Source of the DNA: Mikania micrantha
Lineage: Eukaryota; Streptophyta; Magnoliopsida; Asterales; Asteraceae
DNA length: 64,000 nt
Direction: 5' to 3'
Assembly: GCA_009363875.1 (NCBI GenBank)
Contig: CM018682.1
Location: forward strand, 60,596,031-60,660,030
Positions 20,641 through 32,549 of this stretch are shown here, one piece after another. The translations under genes were made by a program, and so were the position numbers. Each line of letters opens with the position of its first letter. Positions within the stretch are counted from its first letter, which is position 1. The notes under the pieces were generated by a model, which was not told the origin of the DNA, ran no database searches, and worked only from the letters and a program-made list of their open reading frames with translations.

Positions 20641-21240
20641 ACAACTTTTGAATACACCCGTATTCGAAACAGGCCTATAAATAGTGAATGAAAACAGATT
20701 TCGAGTACCATAATTTCCGATTACGATTTCTCTCTTCCATAGGCGATCTCGATTTCTAAACTTCCTTTCAAAATTTCACTCTGATCGTCTCATAGATCTA
20801 TACTAGGCGACCTTAGGTATGTATTTTCATCGATTTTTGACCATGAATTCTAGAGTTATGGACCAAAAAGGTATTTCGAGTACAGAAGTTCGTAAACAGT
20901 TAGATTTTTGATCAGTTAACCTCGAAAATCTCAAAATTGGAAGGAGATTCTTGAGTATGTTAGTCGCCTGAGAATTCCGAGCATTTCAAATTGAATTAGG
21001 AGGTCTAAGGAGAAAAATTGGTGAAGTTATGATGAACTTTGTGTCCTCAAAATTTAAAATTTCGAATACATGAATTTCGAATACAGTCTGTGACTTCGAA
21101 TAGAATCAATTTCGAGTACAAGCCTCATTTTGTATTCGGTCTGTTTCGTGTACAACAAATATTTTGAATATGACATATTTCGAGTACACCTGCTGTTTCG
21201 ATTACACTTGTTATTTCGAGAACACTTAGAATTTCAGGAA
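20640..21240 (+). repeat. TTCGAGTACA/TTCGAATACA word array before the CopB env-like ORF
   Basis: More than ten copies of TTCGA(G/A)TAC and relatives occur, at irregular spacing. The same words reappear in the CopB LTR at 24500-24575, so the array is family-specific. Confidence 0.75.
20676..20684 (+). promoter_or_regulatory. Putative internal promoter of the CopB env-like ORF
   Basis: TATAAATAG is the same 9-mer as in the CopB LTR (24586-24594). It is flanked by the family words TATTCGAAAC (upstream) and TTTCGAGTAC (downstream), and a CT-rich start region (20727-20740) follows. The predicted leader exon would run from about 20710 to 20816. Confidence 0.55.
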
Positions 21241-21338
21241 TATCCAAAACATCGTGAACTTCACTGGACTTAGAAATTTTTGAAAAATTTTTATCTAACT
21301 TTGAATTTTTAACTAACTTGGTCTGTTTTTGTTTTCAG
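20817..21338 (+). other. Predicted leader intron of the CopB env-like transcript
   Basis: Donor CTTAG|GTATGT (20816/20817) matches the plant consensus. The acceptor is GTCTGTTTTTGTTTTCAG, ending at 21338 immediately before ATGGCTGAC. A branch-like AACTAAC lies at 21310-21316. The length is 522 nt. The intron holds many TTTCGAGTAC and TTTCGAATAC words (20870-21230). The layout matches CopA. Confidence 0.6.
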
Positions 21339-24300
21339 ATGGCTGACCTACGTTTTGTCTCGGATCACAACATGTCTGCATATCTTGGCGATCCGCCTGA
21401 GAAGTACTCGGAGTTCAAGAGCATGGTTGACGGACTGATTCTATCACCGGTCAACTACGCTATCATGGAGCATCCCACTATTGTTTCTGATTTCATTGAA
21501 GATTTTTGGAGCACGGTTACAGAACACACTGATGCCAATGGTACTGCGAGCATCATTGGAAAGATTCACGGCCAGCCGATCATTATCACAGAACAGATTC
21601 TGCGAGAGTGTTTGCAATTCGGAAATAAAGCTGAAGATCCAGTCGAGTTGGATCAAGATCTGGTCAACCGTACAGTTTATTAGATAGGACACGAGGGCGC
21701 TTATCCTCCTACAGAGAAGAAGCTTCTACACCCTTATTGGAGATATCTGGCTCACATTGTCACTCAATGCTTGTCCGAAAGAAAAGGGGGTTACGATGTG
21801 CTGAATCAGACTTTGAGTTCATGCTTAGTAGCCCTTGCTCTTGGAATGGACTTCAACTACTTAAAGATGATTTTCTTATACATGCATGCCAACATCAAGG
21901 GAAGAAGGAAGGAAAGATTTCTGGCATTTCCTCGTTTCCTGCTGATCGTCATCAACAAATGGCATCCAACTTTGGTTCCCACTATGGGCACTCTGGGAAT
22001 CAAGAGAATGCGAGACGACATCTTTGGCTACATGAAGATGAATAAGTGAGGCAAGAAGCAGTATATTGGGGAGAGGCCACTAATCAAATTTGGACGTTTT
22101 GTGGGAGAAGAAAATGTGGTAGAGGATCAAGGTACACCCGTTGCCTTTGTTGCTGAAGAGCACGACATTCCTATCACTGACATGGGCACTCAGACCGGTA
22201 CAACTGCCGAGGAACATATCTCTGAGTCATCCTCCTCATCTAGTGAGGACTTTATTGCTGAAAAGCCTCCTCCAACCAGGGAAGAAAGAGAGGAACCACA
22301 AGATGTTGATTAGACTCCTACTCCCGAGTCATCACCGAAAAGAAAAAGACTGAAGATGATGTCCAAACGGACTAGGGATCCGAGACTACAGAAGATGTTC
22401 TCTAAGTTGTCATTCTCTGCGGCTGAATCGATTCCACCACCTCTACCTCCCGTGTTGCCCACTCCACAGCCTACTCCACTTCCCACTCCACCATTACAAA
22501 CCGATACACAACCCAAGCCCACTTCACAGTCCACTTCACAACCCAAGCCACCTTCACAACCCAAACCACCTTCAAAACAACCAAAACTCAACAACCACCT
22601 ACCAAACCCGTTAAACCTAAACTAGTCATCAAAATTCCTTTTTTGTCCCCAACTGTCACCTTTTACCACTCCCAAAACCACTCGAAGCAAATCGTCTTCC
22701 TCTCATACTTTCATACCCCACACTGAGACTCCATTATCACCTCCTCACTCACAAGGTGACAAGGGAAAATCTCCCCTGCATGCAGAGTCACCATACGAGC
22801 CAGAAAAGGTGCATGTCAACCTTGAAAGTCTATAGGACAGAGTGTTCCTACTTGAGAAGGAATCAGCAGCTAAGGATGAGAAAATTCAGAGAATGCAAGA
22901 GGGAATGCTCAAAGTTTGTGAAAAATTGGATGAGTTTCAAGGGTAAATCAAGGCGCACCGAAAGTTCATCAGATTTCTTTCAATGGAAAGTTATGAGATG
23001 CGCAAGGAGATCAATAAACTGAAAGGAATCGAGCCCTCAGAATCTGATGATGATAACAAGGATGAAGACAAGGAAGAGGATAACAGTGATGATGACGACG
23101 ACGATGATGATGATGATGGTGGTGGTGACATGAAAGAAAAAGATTCCTCAGAAAATAAGGATGAAGGGCCTCAAGATGATGACAATCAAGGGGGTGACAC
23201 AGGAAATCCATCCTCATCAAGCAAGCCCGCAAGCAACTATGATGATTTCTTTGGACATATTCCTGATGACACTCTTTTTGGTGACAGTGTTCAAGGGGCT
23301 GAAAAGGAGAGAGCTGATTTTGGTGACTTATTTACAGATTTGCCTGATGACTTTCATTTTGAAGGATTTGGTGAAGAGCTCCGTAGAGCTGGTCTTGGAG
23401 ATTTATTTCCTGACGTTTCTATGGAGTAAGTTTTTGATGCTATCCGTGATCAGGAAAGAGCTGAATCATCCTTGAAGAAACCAGACAATCAAGAGCCAGA
23501 GAACGTGGTGATAGCTGACGTGACCAAGGATCCTTACGTCGATTACTTGTATGCTCACAAGTATATTAATCATGAAAGTCAGGAGATTCCACCATTGGGG
23601 ACAGTCATCAACAGTTGGTTCGAGAAACAGAGAGATTGGACCCCAGCGCCTCCTGAAGTCAGAGCCACCTGGATAGGAGAGATGAACGTGGAACTTCCAG
23701 AGCACACATTCATTTCAGATGACCGATCATTGTTTGCCGTACGCAATGATAGGTCTAATATATGCTGCTGGCTCTACGACAAAAAAAGAAATCTTTACCT
23801 GGTCAAGAGGATGAACGATAAAGTGGAGTATTACAGGAAGCCACAGGATTTCTGCACGATGCCAAAGTTTGATCTTTGAAGTATCAACAATGCTATGTTC
23901 TTCAACTCGTCAAAGGACAACCAAGCTTATCTGTTTGCAAAGTTTTTGAAAGATCAATGCGAGAAAGATTTTCCAGTGATGCAGACTGCTAAGGGAAGGC
24001 GTTTCGTCTCAAAATGCATCATCGATCCAAAAACAAATAAGTATTGGGTGTACTACAAGTACCCTCCTCCGCACACAGAAGAGGCTGTTCCTGTTTCTCG
24101 CAGAGCTCCTGACAACTCACTTGCAAACTTCCTATCCTGGTATTTTGATGAAAAGACTCTTTCAGCCGTCATCTTGAGGAATAAAGATGACATCAACGAT
24201 ATAGAGATGATCTTAGATCCGATGGATTTGCTGAAATTTGGGAAAGAAGATATGATGTGCCTGCACAAGTCTCCCATCAAAGTATATGGCGGATGGGATG

Positions 24301-24344
24301 AAGAGGCTAAGCCCTATACACGCACGGTTGCATATGCTATATAG
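21339..24344 (+). pseudogene. CopB env-like ORF, decayed
   Basis: It starts MADLRFVSDHN directly after the predicted acceptor. It follows the CopA env-like protein: an N-terminal domain with DFW (FIEDFWSTVTE), a middle of Ser/acidic and Pro-rich low complexity with a poly-Asp run near 23090-23120, and a C-terminal domain (DPYVDYLYAHKY ... MILDPMDLLKFGKEDMMCLH). In-frame stops occur near 21681, 22047, 22311 and 23878, and some segments shift frame. Low-complexity spacers have diverged beyond alignment, while both end domains remain recognisable. No membrane segment is evident. Confidence 0.75.
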
Positions 24345-24409
24345 CTGAAGCTTTATGCAGGAGCTGGACCACATTCTGTCACTCTTCCTATCGGTTGACT
24401 TCGCCAGCC

Positions 24410-24417
24410 TAGGGGGA
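24410..24417 (+). other. CopB polypurine tract
   Basis: AGGGGGAG, two bases before TGTAGAGCCC, marks the start of the 3' LTR. Confidence 0.75.
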
Positions 24418-24419
24418 GT

Positions 24420-24741
24420 TTGTAGAGCCCACTGCACAATGAAGACTGACAAAGTCAAACATAGAAGAGTTAAAGTCCAGATTTTGATAGATTTTGATGA
24501 TTTTCGATTACATGTAGTTCGATTACATATAGTGTTCGAGTACTCGAAGTTATTTTGTGTTAAACTTCGAGTACACCTAGATTAGTATAAATAGACGTAT
24601 TTTGTATTACTTTTGGTTGGAATCCCGAGGCATTTTCTCTCTAGACGTATTGAGGAATCTGTACTCGAACTTCTACATTTAATATAAAGATTTCATTTTT
24701 CTACTTGCTTTCTTGATTCTAGAATGGATTCCGCACATGTT
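24420..24741 (+). mobile_element. CopB 3' LTR (right end approximate)
   Basis: It starts TGTAGAGCCC after the polypurine tract. The U3 part has TTCGATTACA, TTCGAGTAC and CTTCGAGTACACC words, then TATAAATAG at 24586-24594 and a transcribed part. I place the end at ATTCCGCACA (24741), because the following bases read as minus-strand Gypsy integrase further on. The 5' partner LTR is lost, so the end cannot be confirmed. Confidence 0.6.
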
Positions 24742-24744
24742 AGA

Positions 24745-25800
24745 GTCTGTTGGTGATGATTTGAGTGATAAAGCTATGTTCTTGATCCGATCTGAGACCT
24801 ACATAAATGTCATTACATTTAAATCCCCCAGTTCTCTTTGATCTACATTACCCCAACCAACAGGAGTTCTACACTTACGAGTTACGACCATATAACATTT
24901 CATAGGGAGGCATACCTATAGTCGAGTGTTAACTATTATTGTAGGAAAATTCTACCAATGGTAGATGTTTGTCTCAGCTTCCACCAAAATCCATAATACA
25001 TGCTCTCAGCATGCCTTCCACCGTTTGTATCGTTCTTTCACTTTGTCCGTCGGTTTGAGGGTGATAAGCAGTACTTAAAAGAAGTTTAGTTCCCATTTTC
25101 TCATGAAATTTCTTCCAAAATCGTGAATTGAAGCTGGAATCTCTATCCGATACAATTGACACTGGCACCCTGTGTCGAGTGATAACCTCTTTAACAAATA
25201 TCTCTGCCAACCTCTCTGTGTTATAAGATTCTTTAATAGGTATGAAATGAGCACTTTTTGTTAATCGGTCCACTACTACCCATATCATATCAAATCCTTG
25301 GATTGTCCTTGGTAGTTTCGTAATGAAATCCATTTTTATCTGCTCCCATTTCCATTCAGGTATAGGTAGTGGCTGCATGTATCCATAAGGTCTCTGATGT
25401 TCAACTTTCACTAAGGCACATGTAGAGCACTTGTTCACATACCGCATAACGTTAGATTTCATTCCAGGCCACCAATAGTCTCTCTTCAGATCTTGATACA
25501 TCTTTGTAGCCCCTGGGTGGATTGAATATATAGTTTTGTGTGCTTCTTCCATTATCTTTTCCCTTACATCACCAATCCTAGGAATCCAAATCCTCCCAAA
25601 ACTTGTTTTAATCCCTATTTCATTTTCTGCCAACCTATCACTTTGTCCAAACATTCTTTCCTCGTTAACGTTTTCACTTTTTATTGCCTCCTTTTGATTT
25701 CTTTTATTTGTTCCAAAAATGATAAGGTCACCATCAAGGCATATGATTTTACATGAATTCTTCACTTCACTCCTTCCTACTCATTGCATCCGCAACTGCA
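24745..25800 (-). pseudogene. pol: GypC integrase region
   Basis: Minus-strand Ty3/Gypsy integrase. It has the zinc-binding HHCC module (HKTIYSIHPGATKMY, CSTCALVK), then the catalytic core WVVVDRLTKSAHFIP, SIVSDRDSSF and YHPQTDGQSERT. After MDFGGS an in-frame stop occurs (24974). The C-terminal sequence continues to about 24780 (SYNNS, MPPYEMLYGRKCRTP), where CopB begins. The C-terminal chromodomain part is missing. Confidence 0.85.
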
Positions 25801-26680
25801 TTCGCTTTTCCAGGATGGTATCATATCTCACAATCACAATATTTTATTAGTTTCAGCCATCTTCTCTGTCTCATACTAAAATATTTTTGTTCAAAGAAAT
25901 ATTTCAAACTTTTGTGATCAGTATAAATCACACATTTGGATCCGTACAGATAATGGCGCAATATTTTGAGTGCAAACACGACAACTGCTAGCTCCAAATC
26001 ATGTGTTGGGTAATTGGTTTCATGAATCTTCAATCTTTACCGGATCCACTTTAATACCTTCCTCATTTACTATATGACCCAGAAATTGTACTTCTTGTAA
26101 CCAAAACTCACATTTGGAAAACTTAGCATGTAGCTGTTCCCTTTTTAGAGTTTCCAAAACTTCTTTTAGATGACAGGCATGATCCCCTTCATTCTTAGAG
26201 TATATAAGTATGTCTTCAATGAACACAATTACTGACCTATCCAACATTGGTTTACAAACTCGATTCATCAACTCCATAAAAGATGCAGGAGTATTAGTCA
26301 ATCCAAATGACATTAACATAAATTCAAAATGACCGTATCTAGTACGGAAAGCTGTCTTGGGAATATCCTCCTCCCTTACCTTTTTAATTGATGATACCCA
26401 GATCTCAAATCTATTTTTGAAAACCAACTTGCTCCTTGCAATTGGTCGAACATATCATCAATTCTAGGTAAAGGATATTTATTCTTTATCGTCAGCTTAT
26501 TTAATTCTTTGTAATCAATCCACATGCGCATGCTGCCATCCTTCTTCTTTATAAAAGTACTGGAACACCCTAAGGAGAAATACTGGGTCTGATGAATCCT
26601 TTGTCAGTTAAGTTTTGTAATTGCTCGTTCAACTCCTTTAATTCCTTAGGAACTAACCTATAAGGAGCTTTAGCAACTAG
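25801..26680 (-). pseudogene. pol: GypC reverse transcriptase/RNase H, broken
   Basis: RT motifs in several frames: TAFRTRYGHFEFMLMSFGLTN, then VFIEDILIYSKN (YVDD/FIDD replaced by FIED), KCEFWLQEVQFLGHIV; RNase H fragments THDLELAVVVFALKI and YTDHKSLKYFFEQK. Frameshifts and stops near 26020-26040, 26427 and 26677 break it. The IVKNKYP-type RT start is still readable around 26460-26600. Confidence 0.8.
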
Positions 26681-27160
26681 TTGATCAAGTCTATTCTAAA
26701 CTCTACTACTCGATCAGGGGGTAATCCTTTGAGATCCTTTGTGAACATTTCGGGGTATTGACACACCACTGGAACATCACTTATATCTTTCTCCTTAATA
26801 TCAACATTGATCACATAAGCCAAATAAGCACTACATCCTAATACCATATATTTTTGAGCTTTAATTATGTTAATTATTTTCAATTGATTTCTTCGTTCTC
26901 CCCTAATGATAATTAATTTACCATCTGGAGTTTGTACTTGTATCATCTTTTCTTTACAAATCATTTGAGCATTATTTTCAGACAACCAATCCATTCCTAT
27001 AACTACATCAAATCCCGCCAAGGTCGTATGATGTAATTTGACTCTAAATTGACGAAAATCTAAATTAACTAAACAATCTTCAATTATTTTTATGATTATT
27101 GAAGTTTTACCTATAGCAGTTTATACTTCAAAAGGTTGGGCCAAAGTTAATTTGGGTTTA
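26681..27160 (-). pseudogene. pol: GypC protease to RT linker
   Basis: Minus-strand Gypsy sequence with the GMDWLSENNAQMIC motif that follows the retropepsin fold, then the PVVCQYPEMF and GLPPDRVVEF motifs that precede RT. The stretch ends in a stop near 26677. A stop near 27121 separates it from gag-protease. Confidence 0.8.
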
Positions 27161-28480
27161 TTCAGAATTTTACCAAATGTATGAGAAACAAAACTCTTGC
27201 TGGCACCAGAGTCAAATAATATATTAGCAGGTACTTGATTTATCAGAAACGTACCCGTTACGACCTCCTCATTCTTCCTGGCTTCTTCAGCTGTCATTGT
27301 GAATGCTCTAGCCTTAGCTCCCTCCACCTTCTTTGCCTCGTTCTTCCTTGGCTTTGGGCAATCCACGTTTCTATGTCTAGTATCTCTACAGTTAAAATAT
27401 CCCACTGACTTATTCTCCATACAATTAGGGGCTATATGACCCGTCCTTCCATGTCTAAAATAGGTTAGAGGAGTTGGGTTGTTCTCACGACATCTGCCCT
27501 TGTGGAACTTATGACACTTTCTGCATCGGTTATTGTGATTTCCTTTAAAGTTCTTCTTCGCATTACCCTCAGTAGTTTTGAAGTACTCTCCAACATCAGA
27601 AATATTTCGCTTCTCTCCTGGGGCTCTTCCACTATCACCATATTCCTCAATAAACAATGTGCGACTCACATCAACAGCCTCTTTAAATTTTCGTGGAACC
27701 ATGGCCATAAGGGTCTTCCTAATCTCCGCTGGTAAACCCTGAATATACCTTCTCACCCGAACACTTTTAGGTGTCACCAGTTGTGGAAGAAATCGTGCCA
27801 TCTCATTGAACCTAGAAGTATATTCCCTGTGAGTCAATCCAGCAGCTTTTATATTTAGAAAAGTAGTTTCCATTTGATCCAACTCGCTTTGAGGACATAA
27901 ATTCTCCAATACCCTCCTTTTCAGCTCATTCCATCCCATATTATCGATCCCATGTCTTCCCACTGATTGCTTCATAGTGTCCCACCAGAAAAGGGCTTAT
28001 GACACAAAAGAGTGCGCTGCAAACTTCACAGCTTGATTAGCTCCATATTCACTAATATCGATCACTGCTTCCATTTTGTTAACCCACTGGAAAGTACCAA
28101 TGGCATCCTTCTTCCCATCAAAGACCGGTGTATTACATCCTTTAAAATCCTTATAATCGCATCTATTACGTCTTCGGTTTCTTACCCTTTCTTTTTCCTC
28201 TTCTTCTTCCTCAGTCTCGTCTTCGGTATCGTCATCATCCCCTCCTTCTTCCTCATGATTTCGTTCTCCATTTTTCTCGTTTTCACCTTTTTCATGGAGG
28301 TTTTCCTCATTATCTTCATCTTCATCCTCATCTTCCACCTCAACACTTTCTCTTTGCCCCTTTTACTACTAACTTCTCCATTTGCTTTAGGATCATGATC
28401 TTTTCTTAGCTGCCGCTTCACATGAACTGTAGTAGTGCTCAGTATCTTTGGCATTGCAGTTTTAATGAGGCGTTAAACTG
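27121..28480 (-). pseudogene. gag: GypC gag and protease
   Basis: The N-terminal part (28338 to 27997) is a long acidic Glu/Asp-rich stretch followed by the start of a Retrotrans_gag domain (FQWVNKMEAVIDISEYG). After a stop near 27997 the capsid continues (MGWNELKRRVLENLCP, GLPAEIRKTLMAMVP). Then come degenerate zinc knuckles (CRKCHKFHKGRC; one has lost its first two cysteines and reads YFRHGRTGHIAPNC) and the protease ILFDSGASKSFVS. It is clearly decayed. Confidence 0.8.
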
Positions 28481-29037
28481 GGACGAAATCATTCCCTTCA
28501 GTTCGTCAGTTGTCATTTCTCCTATTGCTTTATTTTGCAAGAGGATTTCTCTCCTCTCTTTGGCCTTCCTATTCCTCTACCACGTCCAACCATATTATAG
28601 TATGAATGATACACAAAATTTTACCTTTTGCGTTAATCATTGAGCATATATTAAAATGTTTAATAAATAATTACAGGGCCCATTGTACTTATTTACTATT
28701 CAGATTAATATTTCACAAATTTCACACCCGGTAACTTTTGCAATACTAACATATATTGTATGTAGGAATTTTTTATGTACATAAAACTTTAAAGTTTCAC
28801 AATAATTAAAAAGCTATGTATTTTTGCAGTAGCTGATTGCAAATCTTCATTTCTTTTTAACAAATTCATACTTTTAAACTATTCTTCCACAATTCAATCC
28901 CTTTTCAAGCAAGGATGTAGGTATTTTATTTTATTGGATTATATTCTCCAACATATTTTAGATTGTAGTTAAGTTATTCTCATTGAGTCCTGGTTTAAGT
29001 TTAATCATACTTTCGTATCTTATTTCTCTTAAACAAT
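28481..29037 (-). other. GypC leader
   Basis: AT-rich sequence between the gag start and the PBS of GypC. I see no gene, array or strong hairpin. Confidence 0.5.
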
Positions 29038-29050
29038 GGCTCTGATACCA
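29038..29050 (-). other. GypC primer binding site
   Basis: TGGTATCAGAGCC on the minus strand. It marks the border between the internal region (to the left) and the 5' LTR (to the right). Confidence 0.85.
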
Positions 29051-29108
29051 ACCCGACTCCCGGTGCTACCACTCATTAGTTAATCACAACTCATGAATAG
29101 TTTTAATT
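29051..29108 (-). mobile_element. GypC 5' LTR, inner piece
   Basis: A short LTR remnant between the PBS and the EPRV border. I infer that the LTR continues at 55976. The usual CA end next to the PBS is not clear, so a few bases may be lost. Confidence 0.5.
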
Positions 29109-29263
29109 GTAAGTTTATTACATCAAGCATGATGTAAAGCTTACCTCATGTTCCATGTACTCTTTGTCGAATTATTTGTGCTTATGTCATGGCTTATGTA
29201 AGAATGCCTTTTCCTTGCCTATAAAAGGAAGGCTTCCCCCTCATGAGGCATCCCTTGAAAGAA
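29109..29263 (+). repeat. EPRV terminal repeat, left copy (promoter block)
   Basis: It matches 55816-55970 with few differences. It carries the palindrome TTACATCAAGCATGATGTAA (29119-29138), a TTATGTCATGGCTTATG stretch reminiscent of the TGACG-type enhancers of 35S promoters, and TATAAAAG at 29220-29227. Confidence 0.8.
29220..29227 (+). promoter_or_regulatory. EPRV pregenomic RNA TATA box
   Basis: CCTATAAAAGGAAGG lies about 190 bp before the PBS. The copy in the right repeat is at 55930-55937. Confidence 0.65.
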
Positions 29264-29406
29264 ATAAAATCATCTTTCTATACTTCTCTCTAAAACCTTC
29301 TTCTATACTCTTTTCTAATTTAGTGTTCCTTATTTTCTATCTTCTACTCACCACTCTTGATTCTTACTGGTCTTATATAAATCAGCCATAAACCCCCACA
29401 TACCAC

Positions 29407-29419
29407 TGGTATCAGAGCC
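29407..29419 (+). other. EPRV primer binding site
   Basis: TGGTATCAGAGCC is complementary to initiator Met tRNA, the primer used by caulimovirids. It conventionally marks base 1 of their genome. Confidence 0.75.
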
Positions 29420-29649
29420 AAAAGACTCATGTTCTTTCTTTCTTAAAGATTTGTGTTAGTATGCTCTGTGACTGCCGCTTTGCCGGATCTCTCACATCAG
29501 AACACCAATCTTTGGATAGTTATCACAACAACAGACTAGTGGGTTATTCCAGACACTATTATTTTTTGATCTTGTTTAAGAGTCCATAAGATGACGCTGG
29601 TTAAGTCACAATTAATCTCTAAAGACAGTTTGAAGAACATACCTAGTGT

Positions 29650-30640
29650 CACCTAACCCTTAGTCATGTATCCAGATTCTCGTTTGCCACGTTCCCTTTC
29701 CAAGATTAGAATCACCACTTCTTCCTGAATTGATCAATTTTATGAAGTATCTTATGTTATTGATGATTCAAAAATAACTATTACCAATATGCCCCTAGTA
29801 AATCCTTATAATGTTTTCGCCAAGCCATCAACTTCTTTCTCAAGAAAAGTCAGAAAACTAATAGGATCATCTACCAATCCATATGTCAGAGAGTTTGTTT
29901 AAACCTCAAAATTTGACTCTCATCAACTCCTAGCAAATAATTATGAACATTTGGTAACTTTGTCACTTCCCCCAGATCTTCCCTGTTTCTGTCAAGCACA
30001 AGGATATACACATATCCATTTCAGTGCTATTAGACTTGCTATTACTTTCCATGGAAGAAAAGGTTTACCCGCATTCTCTCGCATCGCTTTAGTAGATACA
30101 CGGTTTGTTGAATAGCAGCATGCGTGTATTGGTACTATCCAAACGACACTGAATGCTGGAACAATCTTTATTACCTTTTACCCTAATTTCAATATGCCAC
30201 TAAATGATCCTTCATTACTGACAGCACTGAAAGCACAAATCCAAATAGGGGGACTCCTCAGGTGAATACTTTTCAAGCTTTTCACTATCAGATGGCATAC
30301 CGTGTCCAAATCATTCGTTAGATATAATGGTTCCTGGACAAGAAACACTAGAGATGCTCTACTTCTTGATATTGATTCAAATGCGACACCAACATGCACA
30401 TATGTTCCTAAACAATTATCAAGAGAAGAATTAATAAAGCTCCTTTTAGAGAAATGGATCACTAAATATCAACAAATTCACCAAACTCCTGTTCAGACAA
30501 CAACAACCCCTGAATTTGTTCTCCATCAGAATGGTCTTGTAGAATTTAAATTCTCACCACAAGACAGGCAAGGTATTTTTCCCGCATTTAATATGATTCA
30601 ACCACTTGAAGATCCAAGGCCTATTCAACATTGTAGCTAT
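29650..30640 (+). pseudogene. EPRV movement protein region
   Basis: Translated in the best frames, it resembles the 30K-type movement protein of caulimovirids. Recognisable pieces are HIHFSAIRLAITFHGRKG, FPNFNMPL, then LLDIDSN, YVPKQLSREEL and LLLEKWITKYQ. In the virus this protein opens plasmodesmata for cell-to-cell spread. In-frame stops near 29727, 29900 and 30113 and a frameshift near 30260 break the 5' half; the 3' half is open from 30302. It is the N-terminal part of the large polyprotein. Confidence 0.75.
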
Positions 30641-32218
30641 GATGTATGCAACTGTGATGAATGCCTCGAAGACGCATATAAAGTCGAGTATGATGAAGAT
30701 CATCCTAAAAAGAAGAAAGGTTCACAGAATAAATTGAAGAAAAGATTTGAAAATGGAGATCCCAACATTGGTCTTCTTGGTGAACCGTCTGGGAAATTTG
30801 ATTATTATGTCTTGTATGGCACCCGAACAAAAAAGTCCATACCCACCTCTGTCTCACCATAAGACATTACTCCTAAACAACCAGAGAATGGATGTTATGT
30901 TATAACTCCATCAGTGTCCTCACCAGATTATCAGATTGAATTCCCACCATTAACTCCATTTGAAATCACTCAACAAAAAGCAAAACACAATTGGAAGATC
31001 GAGTCATCAACAATTATTGGTCCAAATGGTGCTTCCAGTTCCACTAATGCTGCTGAGGCTACACTAAATTGGCAGAGTGAAAATGCGGTTGCTCAAAATC
31101 AAGCCCTTAAAGCCATTTTGATCCAAAAAAAGAATCTCTCCAAAAACCAAGAAGCATTAACTGGAAGAGTGCATACAGTAGAAAGCATCATTAATGATGT
31201 TAGAAGTAAAATTCAAGAACTCCATAAAGAGTTACTTCAAATGGTTCGAAGCACACCAGTTTCACATGCTTCAAATGCTCTTACTAATAGGAGGCAGAAA
31301 TGAAGTTTCTAAAATCTCAATTGGTAGATCTTGAAAGACAACATAAGCATCAAAGAAGGTCTACTATAAATGATGATCCCTGGAGGTTACCCACAACACC
31401 TTTTATCAAACCAACTTTTGATCCTCAACCTTTACCTTTGCAATGATTTCCAAAACCATCACCATCTTTGACACTATGGGCTTTTGAACAAGATAAACTA
31501 AAAAAAAAGCTCTTTTTCTACCTTCCAGTCAAGCCAATATTGTTTCCACAAGTAATACGGAATCGTCTTTTGAAGACAACTCATTAGTAGCTTCCTCAAA
31601 AGCTCCAGAAGTCCTACCCATTGAAGGTGTAAACCCCGTTTCCATGTTTCTTGAAGCTTTGACTCAAGAATCTTCTCTAAAAGTATTTACATGTGTTCCA
31701 GAATCTAAAAATTCTTTACCTGATGAACAAGATTTCTCAGAAGATTTTGAACATCTATTTCTAGCAGAACCTGAACCCACAGTCGAAAATAATTTTGATT
31801 ATGATTATGATGCAGAAGAAGCAGCATCGATAGCAACTCCAAGAGGGAAAAAGAAATTTCCCAGATCAGATGCAAAACAAAAATTCATGATTGAAGATAT
31901 TCCGCCATCAAAATGGAGGGAAAGAAGTATAGAAATGTTGACATGGTGTTCAGCAGAACTCCAATTCTATGACATAGATATGGTCATCAAGAGATTTGTG
32001 ACCAGATGTCAAGGAAGATTAAGAGACTGGTATTTAATCCTTGGTGAATACCGACAACTCCAGCTTCAACAAGTTCAGTCTCCTGAAGAATTCATGCATA
32101 TAATTTATGCTGAATTTATTGGAAGCCTAGTTGAACACACTGTATGAACACGAGAAGAATTCTTAAAAATGAAGTGTTGTTCATTTCAAAGAAAGATTTA
32201 GAGAAACACTACAATAGA
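30641..32218 (+). pseudogene. EPRV capsid region, part 1
   Basis: It continues the polyprotein. A Lys-rich linker and a stop at 30860-30862 come first. Then comes a segment (30914-31303) with a probable coiled coil (QEALTGRVHTVESIINDV...), a broken stretch (31304-31643), and an open acidic stretch (31644-32147) that leads into the conserved capsid core (WRERSIEMLTWCSAEL, FVTRCQGRLRDWY). A TGA at 32145 and the insertion of S2 at 32224 interrupt it. The core resumes at 36249. Confidence 0.65.
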
Positions 32219-32521
32219 ATGATTGTAACGTCAGTGCCGGAACCGCCACCGGAACAGTGATCTCTACAGTACATGAACAGTAAACCAGGTACATATTTCA
32301 GTTATCAATTGTATATCATTTTCCTTGCATGTTATCAAATAACAGTTCAGATTCAATTCAGAAAACAAAGTTCAGAACAATGGTTCTTGAGTCAGATAAT
32401 TATCTGGCAACATAGAACCATCATGTGATTATTTGTTAGGATTTATTATGTATAAACGTATGTGAGGCCTTATAGAACAAAACACAGGAATATTGTTATG
32501 TGAATGCTAAATCGACGGGTT

Positions 32522-32549
32522 ATTCGTATAGGTGACGATCTGCAAGAGT
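32522..32549. promoter_or_regulatory. U3 palindrome with GGTGACGAT loop (S2, first)
   Basis: ATTCGTATA, loop GGTGACGATC, then TGCAAGAGT. The right arm has decayed; seven of nine positions still pair if G-U is allowed. Confidence 0.5.

Larger units (their letters stand above)
14728..24741 (+). mobile_element. CopB: older SIRE/Maximus-like Copia element, 5' truncated
   Basis: It starts inside RT, with gag, PR and INT missing. It then has RT/RNaseH split by S1, a spacer with an internal polypurine tract, a predicted internal promoter and intron, a decayed env-like ORF, a polypurine tract and a 3' LTR. Its right end is uncertain, somewhere between 24741 and 24780. Beyond that the minus-strand integrase of GypC resumes, so CopB probably inserted in GypC. 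Confidence 0.8.

Noticed and set aside
28012..28398. Plus-strand frame opposite GypC gag
   Set aside because: It is the antisense shadow of the Glu/Lys-rich gag N-terminus.
29050..29420. Second tRNA-complementary site at 29407 as part of GypC
   Set aside because: It is in plus orientation, opposite to GypC, and lies behind the EPRV promoter, so it belongs to the EPRV.
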